Shown here: one piece after another, positions 1 to 13,135 of the stretch
Position numbering within the stretch: the stretch's first letter is position 1
How the letters are laid out: every line of letters starts with the position of its first letter
Origin: Sphagnum compactum
Lineage: Eukaryota; Bryophyta; Sphagnopsida; Sphagnales
Assembly: GCA_965153455.1 (NCBI GenBank)
Contig: OZ234496.1
Location: 12,640,304 to 12,704,303 of the forward strand
Length of the DNA stretch: 64,000 nucleotides
Direction: 5' to 3'
Notes under the pieces: generated by a model
Databases searched by the model: none
The model's input: the letters and a program-made list of their open reading frames with translations, nothing else
Told to the model about the DNA's origin: nothing
Program-made: the position numbers and the translations under genes

Positions 1-149
1 TTTTGAATACATTATTGAATAAGTTTCAAAATCATGGTTCCTTTGTCACATTTGAATACATTTTGAAAAAGAAAACATATTTAAAAGTTTGAATTTCCTA
101 AATAGTTCCATGCTAAACATAATTATTATTTTTCCTTCTTTATTAATAA

Positions 150-225
150 AATTTTGAAGTGGTTTGGTGGTTAAGACCTTGGTGTGCCTCCATGATGTTT
201 TAGGTTCAAACCTTGATGAATGCAT
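150..225 (+). repeat. tRNA-related SINE-like candidate
   Basis: An A-box-like stretch (TGGTGGTTAAG, about 165-175) is followed some 30 bases later by a B-box-like stretch (GGTTCAAACCT, about 203-213). That is the internal RNA polymerase III promoter layout of tRNAs and tRNA-derived SINEs. I could not fold a full cloverleaf, so this is more likely a SINE head or tRNA fossil than a working tRNA. Similar pairs occur near 28983 and 31808. Confidence 0.35.
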
Positions 226-3200
226 GCATCAATGTATTTTTTATACATGTAATGTATGAACATGTACATCATGGCGAATGATGTCAAAATTGGTTTTAGA
301 CAAAACCAAATTTTTAAAAATAAATTCACAACATGTAATTTTGTCACGGCATGTCTAAAAAAAAATAGAATTTGTGACTCCATAATCTGGAAAAAAAACC
401 GGAAGATTTTTTTTTAAAATTATATAATGGCATGGCACTTTATTCCACGTCATATTAACTTGGGATCTCATGTATCTATATCATAAATTTTTAATTAAAA
501 ATAAAATAGTGCAACATGTGACTATCCAAAATGACCAAAAATTTCATTAAAATGTTCTAATCAACTAATCTTTTTTGACCAAAACCATACAAATTACATA
601 TTAATCAGTTTTGACCCATTTCATTAAAAACATAGTGAATTTGAATAGTGGAAAAGGACAAGATTTCTTGTGTTCTCATGCCACTTTGGTGCCCCACCAA
701 GTTGATTTCAATGTAAGGCCTACCCCACTTGGTTTAATTCAAGTGGAAGGGCATGTCAAAGGGGATGTGTGGAGTGAAGCCAAACATAAGGCTGAATCTA
801 ATAAAACATGCTGTGAAGTGCTTTACTGAATTAAAAAAACTTACTTGAAACTTTTTGTCTATTGCTACCCATGGGGTATTATGGAAAAATTGAGGCATGC
901 ATTTTGAAACATGTAATGCCCACATCCTACATGAATTATTTTTCAAAATGCTCACCCTTTGTGGAGGAAATATTGCATTCAATAAGGCACCTTCCAATTA
1001 CCCTAAAAAATTTGACAAATATTTATTGGGCCCAAATTAGCCTAATTCGATTTTGATTAGGCAAATGTAAATTGGTTAAGGAAATTTTGGTGTAACATTG
1101 GGTCCAAGGGAATAGACTAAATGTTTATGTGTCCTTATCCCAATTGGATTTAAGGGGTGGGTGGCTTGGGCAGTGTAAAGCGAATGGTAGGCTAGTCGGA
1201 TCGGGATAAGGTAGGGTTGGCCCTATCCTTGGTTTAGACTAGCTAAATTCACTAGTAAGAAGGTGTGGATAAGGTGGAGGATGTTTCTTAAAAGTTTTTA
1301 GCAATTAAGGTTAGGGCATGGTAACAATAATCAAAAGTTGAGAAGGAGGAAAGTTGTTGCTGACCTCTTTTCTTTCTTCTTGAAACAATGAGTGGGGCAT
1401 GAAGGAGTGTGAGAAGGGGATAATGATGATGTTGATGTGATCTTTAAGGATCAACAAAGATTTTGGCATATCATGAGAGGGGGAGTTATGTGAAGGGGAC
1501 TACAACATCATGAAAGAGCAAGTCTTAAAATATTGTCAAGTCAACAACACTTCTAGAGTATGGAGGTCGGATCATCAAGAGATGGTGATGGCAGCTACTC
1601 AAGTGGGGATTTCATGAATGTTGTTACTTGAGGCGAATGGTGGAAAATCAGGTAAAGGTACTTGGGTTTATTGTTGGATAGATGAAGTAGGTAGAAAAGG
1701 GGAAGGAGCATGGATGGGAGGTTGTTGGGCCTAAGAACAAAAAGTGATGGTCTATCCTTTTATGAAGTTAAGAAAAAAGGAACTAGGGGGCTATCCTGCA
1801 GAAATATAGTATCAAGGGTTGTTTTGGGGTGTGGCAAAGAGCTATGGAGGTGTAGGTGATCATGAGATAGGATTGTAGTAAAAAAAACCATGTTAGGAGT
1901 TAGCTGGAGAAAAGGGTGGGAGGTTCAAGGTTGAAAAATACATTGTAATATTTTTATTGGAGATGTGAAAATTATTTTCTATAAAGACCTACTAAATGTC
2001 ATGTAAGATGATGTTTGCATGAATGTGTTCTGGTTTAAGGTTTTGGCTAGTTAAGTGAAGGGAGAAGGGAGGGGTAGATAGAAGTAGGATTGCTATTTGG
2101 AGCAAACATGAAAAAAATATTTTAAAAAAACAAAGGAGGGAGTTGTTAGAAGGGAGATATTTGCTTGGCAAAAACTAGAGCCTTTACATTGTGTTGGTTA
2201 TGCTCTCATAAGTATAAAATAGTGGGAGTGAGACAACTTAGGTGAAGTGAATATGACCCCACCTCCTATTTGTCTTTGACTACATTAGACCATTACATTT
2301 GTAAGAAAATTATCGGAATGGAATGACTTAGAAATCAATGGTGGATTAATTAGGGTACACACCAAAATAAAATATAAACAAGGACAAAAATTTGTGACAC
2401 CTGCTTTATGATCTCCAAGGGGGTAAAGGGGAGTGGCCTAGGTCAAGGTGTTAAGTATGTTGACAAAAAAATCTTAACACACAAATGAATGGACCACCAT
2501 TAAACCTTAACCTTTCCCCCTTTAAAGGAGAATTGTGCAATGTGATATACAAAGGTGTGCACAAATAATGGAACTTGAATATTGTGTCATATCTAAGGGG
2601 TAGTATATCTAGTGGGTGCCCGCTACAGTCAGCAAGCTTGCAACAAGTGAGTGAGGGCATACTACACACCTAAGCATTTTCACCTACACTCCTCACTTTA
2701 TTGATGAATTGCAAATTGTGGTGGTTTTTGGTCGTGTGCCATTGTTGTAAACATGAAACATGAGGCCTTTGAAAGACTACTGCCAGAAGCACAACAACAA
2801 CAAAGCAGAGCAAAATTAAGCAACCCTTTCAACAGTATTAGACTAGCTAACAACTAACTCTTTGTATTATACGAGCTTCAAACTAGTCGAGTCCATACCC
2901 TTTCCTTTGTTACTAAGCTAACTAACAAAAGTAACATGCTCCAAGCTCCACATGAGTTGGTAAGTAACATAAGTAAATAGGCTTTTGGGCTATGGTTTGA
3001 AAGAGGGGCAACATCAATTGAGAAAATAGTAGTGAGTGGAGTTCTTAAGGTTTGAGAGTGTAGGAATAGTGGCAATATTACTAGTAGTACTAGTGTTTAG
3101 GGCAAGGCAAGGTTGAACAGACATGGCAAGGCAAAGCAAGATAGGAGCAAAGCAAAACAAGCATGGCAGTTGAATAGGGCCCTTGAGCAGCATCATACAA

Positions 3201-3900
3201 GCAGTGGTGAATTCGTAGCCGGGTCCACTTGCATGCTATTCCCACCCATTCATTGGGTTTTCATGAATTTGCCATGTGTCTTCTTTTCGTTTTTTTTGCT
3301 TTGTTTATAAGTACACTTCTTTTGGAACAATAATTTTAAGAATTAAAGGGGATTAAGAGGGTTTTCGAGATTGAGGTTTAAGGTTTCGACTTTAGATTAG
3401 ATGTGTTAGGCCGGGGATAGGCATGGCAAACCCTGTGGGTTATCCATTTTTGAAGTGTCGTCGAACATCCTAATTGTCCCAACCGTCCTAGTAGGCACTC
3501 GACGGAAAGTTGGTTGTCAGCTTTTCTCGTATGTCAAGATGTGCTCCAATTTCTATCCATTTGCCCATCATTCCCATCCCTCCTAGTTTACCTTGGTTAG
3601 TCCCCTCAACCTTTTTGCATCTGTCGGCCCTTTTTTTGTTTCACTCGCATAACCATTAAGAGTTTCTCCCGTATCTGTCATGTGATCCTCTCTTCCGTGA
3701 CCTCGCATTTCATGTCCCTTTTGTGGTCATCTGTTTAGTGTAGGGGGGGTTTAACACAACACCAACTTTCATGCATCGCTCATAGGCAGTCATCTATCTC
3801 AAAGGGAGTGTTGCCCCCAACTTTGCCATGTTTTCCTCCCTTTTCAACATGGACATGGATTGCATCATAGACATCATTGATGCTTTCCATTTGGGTTTAC
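226..3900. other. AT-rich intergenic DNA, no gene recognised
   Basis: No open frame here has a recognisable domain. The stretch 1280-2250 is purine-rich on the plus strand and could be an old element, but I could not place it in any family. From about 3400 the base composition moves towards that of the reverse transcriptase relic that follows, so the relic may begin earlier than annotated. Confidence 0.5.
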
Positions 3901-3929
3901 CGTGTCCTTGTTCTTACCATCATATCCCA

Positions 3930-6700
3930 TATGTGCTTTGAATTGACGTTTAGCGAGCTTTGCATATCCTTTCATTTCGACTTGCATCTGATCCTTCCGA
4001 TGTTATAACATGGCATGTTTTTTGTTTTTCCTTTCTTGGTGTTTGTCCTTTCTTCCACAGGGTGGTGAGAAAGGCCACTAAGAGACTTGCGCTTGTTACG
4101 TTGATACATGGGTGATGACTAATAGGTTTTATACGAGGAGTACACGAGTAAAACACTCACTTTAACTTCTCACAGACGTTTGGAGTCGATTCCAGATCCC
4201 ACCCCACTTCCATTAGCACAATTATGCCGCACATGGGCCTTTGTTCATGTAGGGGAGTGCGTTCAAGCAATACACGCATTAACTATAACACACATGTAGC
4301 CCCATCTAGTGAGACCATGGGAATCTTTCGCCTTTTCCACACACTTGCTGAGGTTGATCCCCCTTTTTTGTTGATGATTTTCATCTTGAGACAAAAGTTA
4401 TTTTAGATCGAGGGGCATTTGTTTCTGCCTTGGCTTGTTCACCATGTCTTTCTTCTAGTGGCCCTTTGGGTGTGGTGTATGAAATTTTACAAGATTATTT
4501 TGTCTTAGATGATTCTGCGAGTGCTTCAACCTCTTTTTCAAGGTTTGTGGGCACATTACTCGAAGTCATGTTCCACCTTCAGTATCACATTTGTTTTTTT
4601 TGCATCTCAATTCTTAGTGTTGGAGAAGTAATCTGGAGGCATACATCCCATCGCGATCGGTGATATGACCTATCACTTAATTGCCCGTACTCTGGCTATT
4701 TAGTTTAGGGATATTCTCACAGAACTTTTAGTCCTCATTAGTTTGGTGTCACAACTCGTGGTGGGTGTGAGACAATGGTTAATGGCATTTGAGCGGTGTT
4801 ATATTTGCACCCAGATTGGGTGGTGTTACAAGTGGATGTCTGTAACACCTTCAATTTAATGTCACAATCAGCCATTTTTCAGGAGTTACGATCTTCCTTG
4901 GTTTTTTGGATCAACTTTTCCCATTTGTTCGACGATTCTACGCATGCCCATCCCCAATGTATTTTTCCCATGCTTCCCAACATGGGGATTTCATAATCAT
5001 TTCGTCAGAGTTAGGTACACAACAGGGGGACCCATTAGGAAGAACGTTGTTTGTTTCGGCTCACCCTTGCATTTTTTGTTTTATAGTAACAGCCCACCTT
5101 ACTTGTGTTTTCCGTTCTTTAACGGATGAACACATATAGTAGGTCTTGCATAAAATGTGGTTCCTGCATTTTTAGAATTGTAGGAAGAATTATCAACATT
5201 AGGTCTTTCAGTGCAGCCACCAAAATGTGTAGCTTGGTCTCCTTAGGGGTTGGACCACTTTATATCACTTCTTTTTAGTTTTCTTATTCCTGATTGGGGT
5301 TTTCATATTTTGGGTGCACACGTGGGATCCACATCATTTGTTGAATCGTTTGTGGCTGAAGCTCTTCATGAGGATTTCAGGAAGATATATAATCTCCCTA
5401 TGCTTGTAGATCCTCATGTGGTTTTTATGATGTTTTTGTTGTGTTACACCCAACGCCAGCGTTACTTGCTTCATATAATGTTCCCATCTCTAGGAATTTT
5501 GCAGCATTATGTTGAGTTTGATACTTGTACCATAACTACCTTGGAAAAATTACTTGGTGCAAGATCTTTTGGTGGTTCTATCGGTCACCTAACTCATCAT
5601 CAAATCATTTTTCCTGCTTCTTTGGGTGGGCTCGGCCTCGCATTCTTGGGTTGTTGGCCGCTGATCGCTCCTACATTTGTCATTCATTTCCAGCAGGATG
5701 ATCGCTCTATTCTTCTTGATGCAGTAACACATGTTCAAACCAACACTTCCTTGTTCCGGATGGCACTACGAGATGTCCAAGCCATGTTACCCTAAGGTGT
5801 CCACTTTCATGTCCCACCCTTTGAGAGCTTAGTGGTTTAGTCTTACCCTTAGTTGCAAGCTTCTTTGGTAGATTGCTTACACGAGCAAGAGTTTATTTCC
5901 CTTCTAGTAGACGTTTTTTCGAATGTTGCACGAACCTGTTTTCGCTCATGTGTGGGTCTAGGGGCAAGTGCTTGGTTATTAGTTCGTCTTACCATGCCAA
6001 CATTTTGTTTATCATTGGCCCATTTTCTTACAACATTACATACATGTCTTGGTTTGCCACATCCTATAATTACGCACCTTTCATGGTGTCAGTGTGGTCA
6101 TACCATCAACGATTTAAGTACCCATTTGATTCGGTGCCCTTGTGGGAATGAACATAATCAGTCCATGACACATTTCGAGATACTGTTGCAGTTATTGTTT
6201 TAAAAAATGGAACACATGTTTAGAAGGAGGTCTCTCACTTTTTCCCTCGCCACACCCAACGACGAATGGCTATTCTTATTATTATAGACGACTTTCATAC
6301 TTTGATGGATATTATCATTGTTAACTGGACTCGCACAGATTTGGTGTAGCAAGCATTGATGACGATAACACATGTAGTGACGATGGCTGCTTAGGAGACG
6401 ACACGATCCTACGCCAAACAAACACCAGACGATGACTTCATTCCCTTTGGTATTGAGACATATGGTTGTCTTCATTCTCGTTTTGATTCATTACTGATCA
6501 CTTGTGCATAGACCACTATCGTGCATCATTAGTGGTCTTCTTTAGTCCCCTTGATGTACACTTCCCACTATTGATAGCGTGTGTCCATAGCCCTTACAAC
6601 GTGCGCAAGCCATAACGATTCTTCAACGAGCTGTTGCACTTGGGCGGGGTTACTCATCTCTTCCACACATCATAGCGAGTGCACCTCTATCACTAGCTGA
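3930..6700 (+). pseudogene. Decayed non-LTR-type reverse transcriptase with C-terminal zinc finger
   Basis: Fragments in shifting plus-strand frames line up in the order expected of one polyprotein. Near 4650-4760 there is a GIHPIAIGD-like segment. At about 4817-4890 comes QVDVCNTFNLMSQSAIF, which resembles reverse transcriptase motif A. At about 5010-5045 there is GTQQGDPLG, a strong motif B match. A thumb-like region follows at 5250-5795 (FPASLGGLGLA), then a cysteine/histidine finger at about 6084-6150 (CQCG...H...CPCG). After that come DIIIVNWTRTDLV (about 6290-6345) and DDDFIPFGIETYGC (about 6428-6470), which look like the end of a terminal endonuclease-type domain. Many stops and frameshifts make it non-functional. 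No LTRs were seen. The exact LINE clade is uncertain, and the class call rests on motif order alone. Confidence 0.65.
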
Positions 6701-9215
6701 TTTGTGGCAAAATGACAACTTTCTTGTCTTAGGTCTTCTTTGTTACCATTGATCATCATTTCATAACCTTGGGTCATATTTGCATAGGGTTTTCTTTTCT
6801 TTGTTTTTCGTTGATTGTTGACTTTCTCTTTTCTTTACTTTTCTTTTGGTTGTGTCTACTCGTGCTCTCATTTGCCTTGTACTTTTGATAGATGGGTTCC
6901 CATCCTTGATTTAATTTTAATTTTGTTTATAGAAGGTTTTTCTTCTAGTAGATACTTAGATCATGAATCTCTACTTGTTTTTCATGCATGTAACCACTTC
7001 CTGAATTTCCTTTTAATAATCTTAATATACACCTCAAATGAATTGGGACCCCACTTCTTTATGTTCCCCCCTCCCCCCTCTCTCCCCCCCCCAGGGAGAA
7101 ATTGGGACCCATTGCAGCTATTTGCCCAGAGCTACTGAAAAGGCTTTTGCTTTTTAGCCATAGGTGTATGCACCAGGCTTCTTCTCCATTATACTACCAC
7201 TGGTAGGCTACCTCCAACATCTAGCCTTGATGGTAGGTTCCTTGACTCTGGACAAACTCCTCCATTGAGTTTAGGGTATTGAATATGTGGCCCAGTTGTA
7301 CAGCAAGCAAAAAGTACTTGGCTAAGACCATTTGGAGCCACAGGATTCACTCACCATAGCAAAATGGAGGGGTTGTTTTTTTATTAAAAATTAAAAATTT
7401 AAATTTATTTTTTTTAAATTTAAATTTTAATGCTGGATAAGAAGTTGTAGGCTAGGCTAGAGAGACAACATGGGAAAGAGAAAGAAAGGGAACCGAAATT
7501 TTATTATGTGCATCCTTGTGCATGTAGACATTGATGAACCTCATAGCTAAAAATATTGGAGATTTTGGGTTGAGGGGGGGGTTTTGGATATGGGACAAGG
7601 GGTCCGAATTGGATTGGAGAAATAAATGGCTCTCACTTGTTTTGGGTTTTAGGGTTCATGATGGGTTTTCCAAAAACAAAGTCACATTCATAACAGCAAA
7701 AGAAAAACAACCCAAAAAAAGGAGAAAAAAGCAATGAGAAGAAGAAGAAGAAGAAGATGATGATCAGAACTTTGATTGTACCTTTTTGTTATTGTGTGGA
7801 AGTCAGGGCCTCTCATCTCTGTCTCAAGAAGTGGTCTCAAATGCACTTGTGTGCTCTGACATTATCCAGTCATGCAAAAATTTCCCATCTTAATAAAATT
7901 ATGTCTGAAAACATTGACAATACAAGGAACAATGAAATTTGTACATGGTCCCACTTGGTTGCATGCTTTCAAACTCAAGTTCCCATCAAGTTCCCAATGT
8001 GTTCCCAATAGCTCCTCACACTCTATCCCATAATCCATTTGCCCTAAGTTCTAGTCTTGGTAACAACCTATATAACAACTAATTATATATAAGCAGCCCC
8101 AAAGAAGCAGATGACAACATATCCCAAAAATTACATATGTACAAAATCTTGATTAATTTTTTTAAATTTTTGGTGATGGGCTGATCAAAGATGCCCATCA
8201 AAATTTTCTTTTATAAAATAATAAAATTAAGTAATAATATTTTAAAAAAAATGATGTATAACTAATTAATATGAGTACACCCTTCCTTCCCAATTGTCAT
8301 CTTTCTAGGTCAATCTGGTGAATTTCCACATTGGATTTTTCTACAGCAAAATTGGTCTTATCTGGTGGTGATTCTCTTTGGGAATTGATGACACAACCTT
8401 ATTGTGTTCTTTGAGTTGATGAGAATCAAGCTGTTCCTTCCTCCCTTTCATGCATGCAAGAAAAGGAAAAAAATTCATAACCCCAAGTAAATTAACCATA
8501 ATTTATAAAGCATCAAAAGTAATTATTATTATTATTATTATTATTCCTTTACACTGCCCAATGGAAAAGAAAGAAAGAAAGCAAGAAAGAAAGAATCAAT
8601 GAATGAATGAAAGAATTTAATGCTCTCCAATCTCTGCACTACAACTCAGATGATCAATCCATCAATCAGAACCCATCTTTTTCCTTTTTCCTCAGTCCTT
8701 TTTGTCATGACAACCACACAAATTTGCCTTATCTTGTGTGTCATATCCACCACAGTCCATACACTCCTACCAAACAAACACCCCTTCAAAAAAACACTAA
8801 CCTGCAAGCCAAAATAAAAAAGAAAAAAAAAAGAAAAGGAAAAAAAATAAAAATCCTTTGAGAGGGTTTTACTCAAACCTTACTATATATTTTTTAATTT
8901 ATAAATATATATATATTTGGAAAAAAGAAGAAGTTATCCACCATTTGTGATGAAAGAAATGCACAGGAAACACACAGAAAACAAAAAAAAAAGAGATCCA
9001 CAAAAAACCCATTCATGTATCCTGCCTCAACCCTAATTATTAGAACTACAACACACTTATTAGCAAGAAGAGGCTTGTTCATTCACCTCATGAACCCCAC
9101 TCCAACCTTCAACCCTAAAAATATACCACATAGCTTAGTTGCAAAGCTGGTTCCACCTCAAGAAAACCACACCACCATCACTCAATCCATGTGTGCAGAA
9201 AAGACCACAGATTCA
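6701..9215. other. Intergenic DNA with simple repeats
   Basis: No gene was recognised. It contains a C-rich tract (about 7065-7093), an AT palindrome-rich patch (about 7380-7430), an (ATT)n microsatellite (about 8521-8547) and a GAAA-type microsatellite (about 8566-8615). The short open frames here have low-complexity translations and no domain. Confidence 0.5.
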
Positions 9216-9221
9216 ATGCAA

Positions 9222-9690
9222 GTTAGTAAAGACCACCAGGTTGCCAGGTTTGGCCTGTTAGAAGAACCATTGGTTTTAGTTCCAGTTAATACTGACCAAA
9301 CTGGTTCCAGTTAGTAAAGACCCACCAGGTCTGATTTTTGGTTCTGAACCACAACTAGAACCAGACCTTCAGCTTGACTTGGTTCTGGAACTGGAACTAG
9401 ACCTGAAAATGGAAAATTTTGAAAATAAAATCGTTTGGTGAGGAGAGTGGGGGGGGCTAACTGGAGGTTAACCGCAGTTCTGGACCAGTTTTCCCCCAAC
9501 TACCAGGTCTGATTTCTAGAACTGGAACTGGAACTGGAACAGAAATTGTTTTCAACAACCGGATCCAGAACCACACCCGAAGCTTCAATTTGTTTTGTTT
9601 GGAACCAAACCGGACCCGTTCTAATAATCTAATCTTCTTTTCTTCAAAAGAACCGGAACCGGAACCGGAGGGTTCCATTTTGTTTGGAAC
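9222..9690. repeat. Degenerate GGTTCC/TGGAAC repeat block
   Basis: The core GGTTC(C/T)AGTT and its complement (TGGAACTGGAAC) recur many times in both orientations. A longer unit containing AGTAAAGAC(C)CACCAGGT occurs near 9222 and 9311, and ACCAGGTCTGATT recurs near 9327 and 9502, suggesting an old tandem unit of roughly 88-94 bases. Similar GGTTC-rich patches occur at 47.3-47.9 kb, 49.4-49.9 kb and 61.8-62.0 kb, so this is a dispersed family. It ends about 1 kb before the AGT1 start codon. Confidence 0.5.
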
Positions 9691-10668
9691 CAGAACCATT
9701 CTGGAGAAGGCAGCAGAAGAAGAAGAAGGAGAAGGGAATTTTGGAGTTAAAATAGAGCGGAACAGTTGTCTCATCGTCTTGCAATTTGTGCATTTTGTGA
9801 GACATTTTGGTGAACTCTTTTGTTTTTGGTTTTGTTTTGTGTTTTCGTTTCCTTCTTACTGTAGAGTTTTTTTTGGCTTTCTTTCTTTGTTTTCTTTCTT
9901 GTGCTTCTTCCTCTTCTTCCGCTTTGCTTTCGGATGTGAATTCATCTTCGGCGTCCAATTCTGCCAAGAGCGTAAGTACCAGGACCTGTTACTAGTAGCT
10001 GCAGTGGGGAAACAACAACAACAACAGGCGGCACGAGATTCGGTGACCAAAAGAAGAAGAAGAAGAAGAAGAAGAAGAAGGAGGAGGAGGCTTGTTTTGA
10101 AACCGGATCTCTGCAATTGAGGTAAAGTGTGTGATACAGATTTTTGTGGCCTTTGTACTTGCGTTATTTGTTCTCAATTCTTCGCGATTTGGAGTCTTAC
10201 ATAATAGCGAGAACGAGAAAGAGAGAGAAAGATCGTGTACGCTGTATGCTCTGTCTAATATCTTCCTGATATCTTTCAATTGTTTTGAGAAGCATGCCGA
10301 ACTAAGAGCAGTACCTGAATTAAGAAGACAGCTTAAAAGAGGAGGTGAAGCTGCTGTAGAAGAAGCGTAGACTTGAATTGAAGGAGAGGTGAGAGAGTAT
10401 TGAGGTCGTCTTCTTCTGAGGGAAGTGTGTATTGCTGCAGTTTGAATCCGTTAAAGCTGAAGCGATTTTTTCAGGTAAAGCTTCTTTTTTCTCTTCCTCA
10501 TTTGCGTTTTGTTTGAACTGCAGCGGAGGAAAAGAAAGAATAGCAGGAGGAGTAGAAGGTTGTTGAAGAAGGTAACTGCTGAAGAAAGAAGAAGCCGGAG
10601 GAGTGGTTTGCAGGTCCTGTGAAGGAGGAGGAAGAGGAGGAGGAGGAGTTAGAGGAGGAGGCGCGGCA
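9691..10668 (+). promoter_or_regulatory. Upstream region and leader of AGT1
   Basis: This holds the probable promoter and 5' untranslated region of the aminotransferase gene. It contains pyrimidine-rich and then GAA/GGA-rich tracts, including an (AGA)n run at about 10050-10092 and a GGA-rich run just before the start codon (about 10621-10660). Sites such as GAG|GTAAAG near 10120 could be donors of a leader intron. The transcription start cannot be placed from sequence alone. Confidence 0.4.
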
Positions 10669-13135
10669 ATGGACTACTATCCGGCACCAGGGAGGAACCA
10701 TCTCTTTGTGCCCGGGCCAACCAATGTGCCGGAACCAATTCTGAGGGCTATGAACAGAAGCAACGAGGATCATCGTTCCCCTGCCTTTCCCAAGCTCTCC
10801 AAGTCGGTTATCGAGGACGTGAAGCAGATCTTCGGGACCACTGCTGCTACATCCTTCATTTTCCCCACCACAGGTCTTGTTGCTTCCTTCCTCGCCTGCC
10901 CTTTCGCCAACTGCTTGCCAGAGAGGGGAAACCAATAAGCCAAAGCTTTTGTGCATCAGTCTGTCTGTCTGTCTGTCGGTTCATGGAAGAAGAAGCTATA
11001 CAATCTTTGCACTTTTCTTTTCGGCTGAATCTGGATAGAAAATCATGGATTTTCTTGTCTCTGCATTAAGTATCTGGTTTACAGGAATGATCTCTCTCTG
11101 GCTCCTGCTTACAAACAAGAGTGACAATAACTTGTGTTGTCTTGACAGTAACTTGTGTTTTGCATCTTAAGTTGTGATTTTTGAACATCACGACTGTGGT
11201 TTTGGATTTTGTTGGTACAAAGGCACTGGAGCATGGGAGAGCGCTTTGACAAATGTGTTGTCACCAGGAGACAAAATCATTTCGTTTTTGATCGGACAAT
11301 TCAGTCTTTTATGGATTGACCAGATGAAACGGCTCAACTTTGATGTGGATGTCATCGAGAGTGATTGGGGAGCAGGTGCTGATCTCACACTGTTGAAGAA
11401 GAAGCTGTCAGCTGATTATGCTCATTCCATCAAGGCTGTATGCATTGTGCATAATGAGACATCCACAGGGGTCACAAATGACCTAGCTGCTGTTCGAAGG
11501 ATTCTAGGTGAGCCTCAAAATGATATACCCATCATCTCTCTGTTTTTCACATTATCCTCTGATGTGACTCCTATTGCACTGAATGCATTTCTACCAAATG
11601 AAGGTCTCCCCTGCTTCTAAAATATATGTCCAATTCTGTGCCTATTAAGGTACCTATTGGAAGAACACTTCTGTTAAAGTAGACTGCCACTTCCTGCATC
11701 CTAGAATGTTTACTGTACAGGTTGGAGTTAAGGGGGCCATCAGCACTCTTCAGATCCAAATAGGAGTTGACTTACATAGTTTCTGACATTGGACTCCTTT
11801 GACTAGTTCACTGTCTTAGAGAATCTGCAACTCACGAAGCTGTGAACCTTGAGATTAATCAGAGGAAAGTGGAGCCATCAGTGTGATCAGAATAGTCGAC
11901 TGTTTACAAGTGAACATCAAATTGATCAATTCACCTCTTGGGAACAGATACATTCCTCTCTCCCCTGAGGACTTCATGGTTGTCTGAATGTTTACTTGAT
12001 GTAAATCCACTGGCGGTTTTGATGGTGTGCAGATGGAGCGAGGCATCCAGCATTGCTGCTGGTAGATGGTGTGTCATCAATTGGTGCCCTTGATTTCCGA
12101 ATGGATGAATGGAAAGTTGATGTTGCTTTGACTGGATCACAGAAAGCCCTTTCTTTGCCTACTGGCTTAGGCATTGTGTGTGCAAGCCCCAAGGCTTTGG
12201 AAGCTGCAAAGACTGCCAAGTCGTTGCGCGTATTTTTTGACTGGTCTGATTACCTGAAGTTTTACAAGCTTGGGTCTATCTGGCCATACACACCCTCTAG
12301 CCAGATGCTCTATGGTTTGCGCGCATCTCTTGATCTAATTCTTAAGGAGGAAGGTCTGCACAATGTCATCGCAAGGCACCACCGTCTTGGAGAAGCAACT
12401 CGGTATTGTGATTCTGTTTCTTCCAATGCATCCAAGGGACGTTATACACTTGTCCAGATGACACATGCAACTTGCTATGCTGAAGAATTGCAGGGAAAAT
12501 ATGAGGGGATTTACCTCCAAAGTTTCTTGATGCACACAATCTTAGACAATTTCTTTTCTATTGGGTTCTGATCATACTCAACATTTTCTTTGTTTTGTAC
12601 CTCAAATTACAGGAAAGCAGTGCATGCTTGGGGCCTGAAGTTATGTACACAAAAGGCAGAGTGGAATAGTGACACAGTCACGGCTGTTGTTGTGCCATCT
12701 CATATTGATAGTGGCGAGATTGTAAAGATTGCCTGGAAGAAGTACAACCTTAGTCTTGGTGTTGGTCTCAACAAGGTTGCTGGGAGGGTCTTCCGGATTG
12801 GTCATCTTGGAAATTTGAATGAGGTATGCGTCAACTTGTACTCCTGGCTTCCAACATTCATAAAGCAGCTTTACATGTCTCCAATGGAAGGAAGGTGAAG
12901 ATGGGGCCTGCAGGGGCGCAGGGGGTTGAGGGAAAGGCATCTGTTAAGAGGTTTTCTGAGTGTGGTTATTATTAACATTCATTGTGTTGCCGTGCAGCTG
13001 CAACTGCTTGGTGCTCTTGCAGGTGTGGAGTTAGCACTGCGGGATGTTGGATACCCTGTGACTCTTGGCAGTGGTGTGGCTGCAGCCCAAGCTCATCTGC
13101 AGAGAGCCACTCCCCTCATCACATCAAGAATTTGA
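10669..13135 (+). CDS. AGT1: Serine:glyoxylate aminotransferase (peroxisomal), 5 exons
   Basis: Exons are 10669-10873, 11223-11507, 12033-12402, 12613-12823 and 12998-13135. All introns are GT..AG, and the joined frame is 402 codons plus stop; the Arabidopsis protein is 401 residues as I recall. It transfers the amino group of serine to glyoxylate, giving hydroxypyruvate and glycine in photorespiration, and is a class V (fold type I) PLP enzyme. The start MDYYPAPGRNHLFVPGP matches the family. TGSQKALSLPTGLG carries the PLP lysine at residue 201, and LLLVDGVSS supplies the cofactor aspartate at 175. The C-terminal Ser-Arg-Ile is a PTS1-type peroxisomal signal. An in-frame open stretch upstream of 10669 is GGA repeat and not conserved, so the MDYY start was chosen. 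No breaks were seen, so it is probably functional. Confidence 0.95.

Noticed and set aside
150-225. Functional tRNA gene
   Set aside because: A/B-box-like motifs are present but I could not form complete acceptor and anticodon stems.
9590-10120. 176-residue frame ending in polyarginine
   Set aside because: It runs across the AGT1 upstream repeat region; the arginine run is the GAA/AGA tract and no domain is present.
12926-12997. Extension of AGT1 exon 5 upstream to 12926
   Set aside because: The conserved LQLLG join fits an acceptor at 12996-12997, and the phase with exon 4 (ending 12823) works only with the intron removed.
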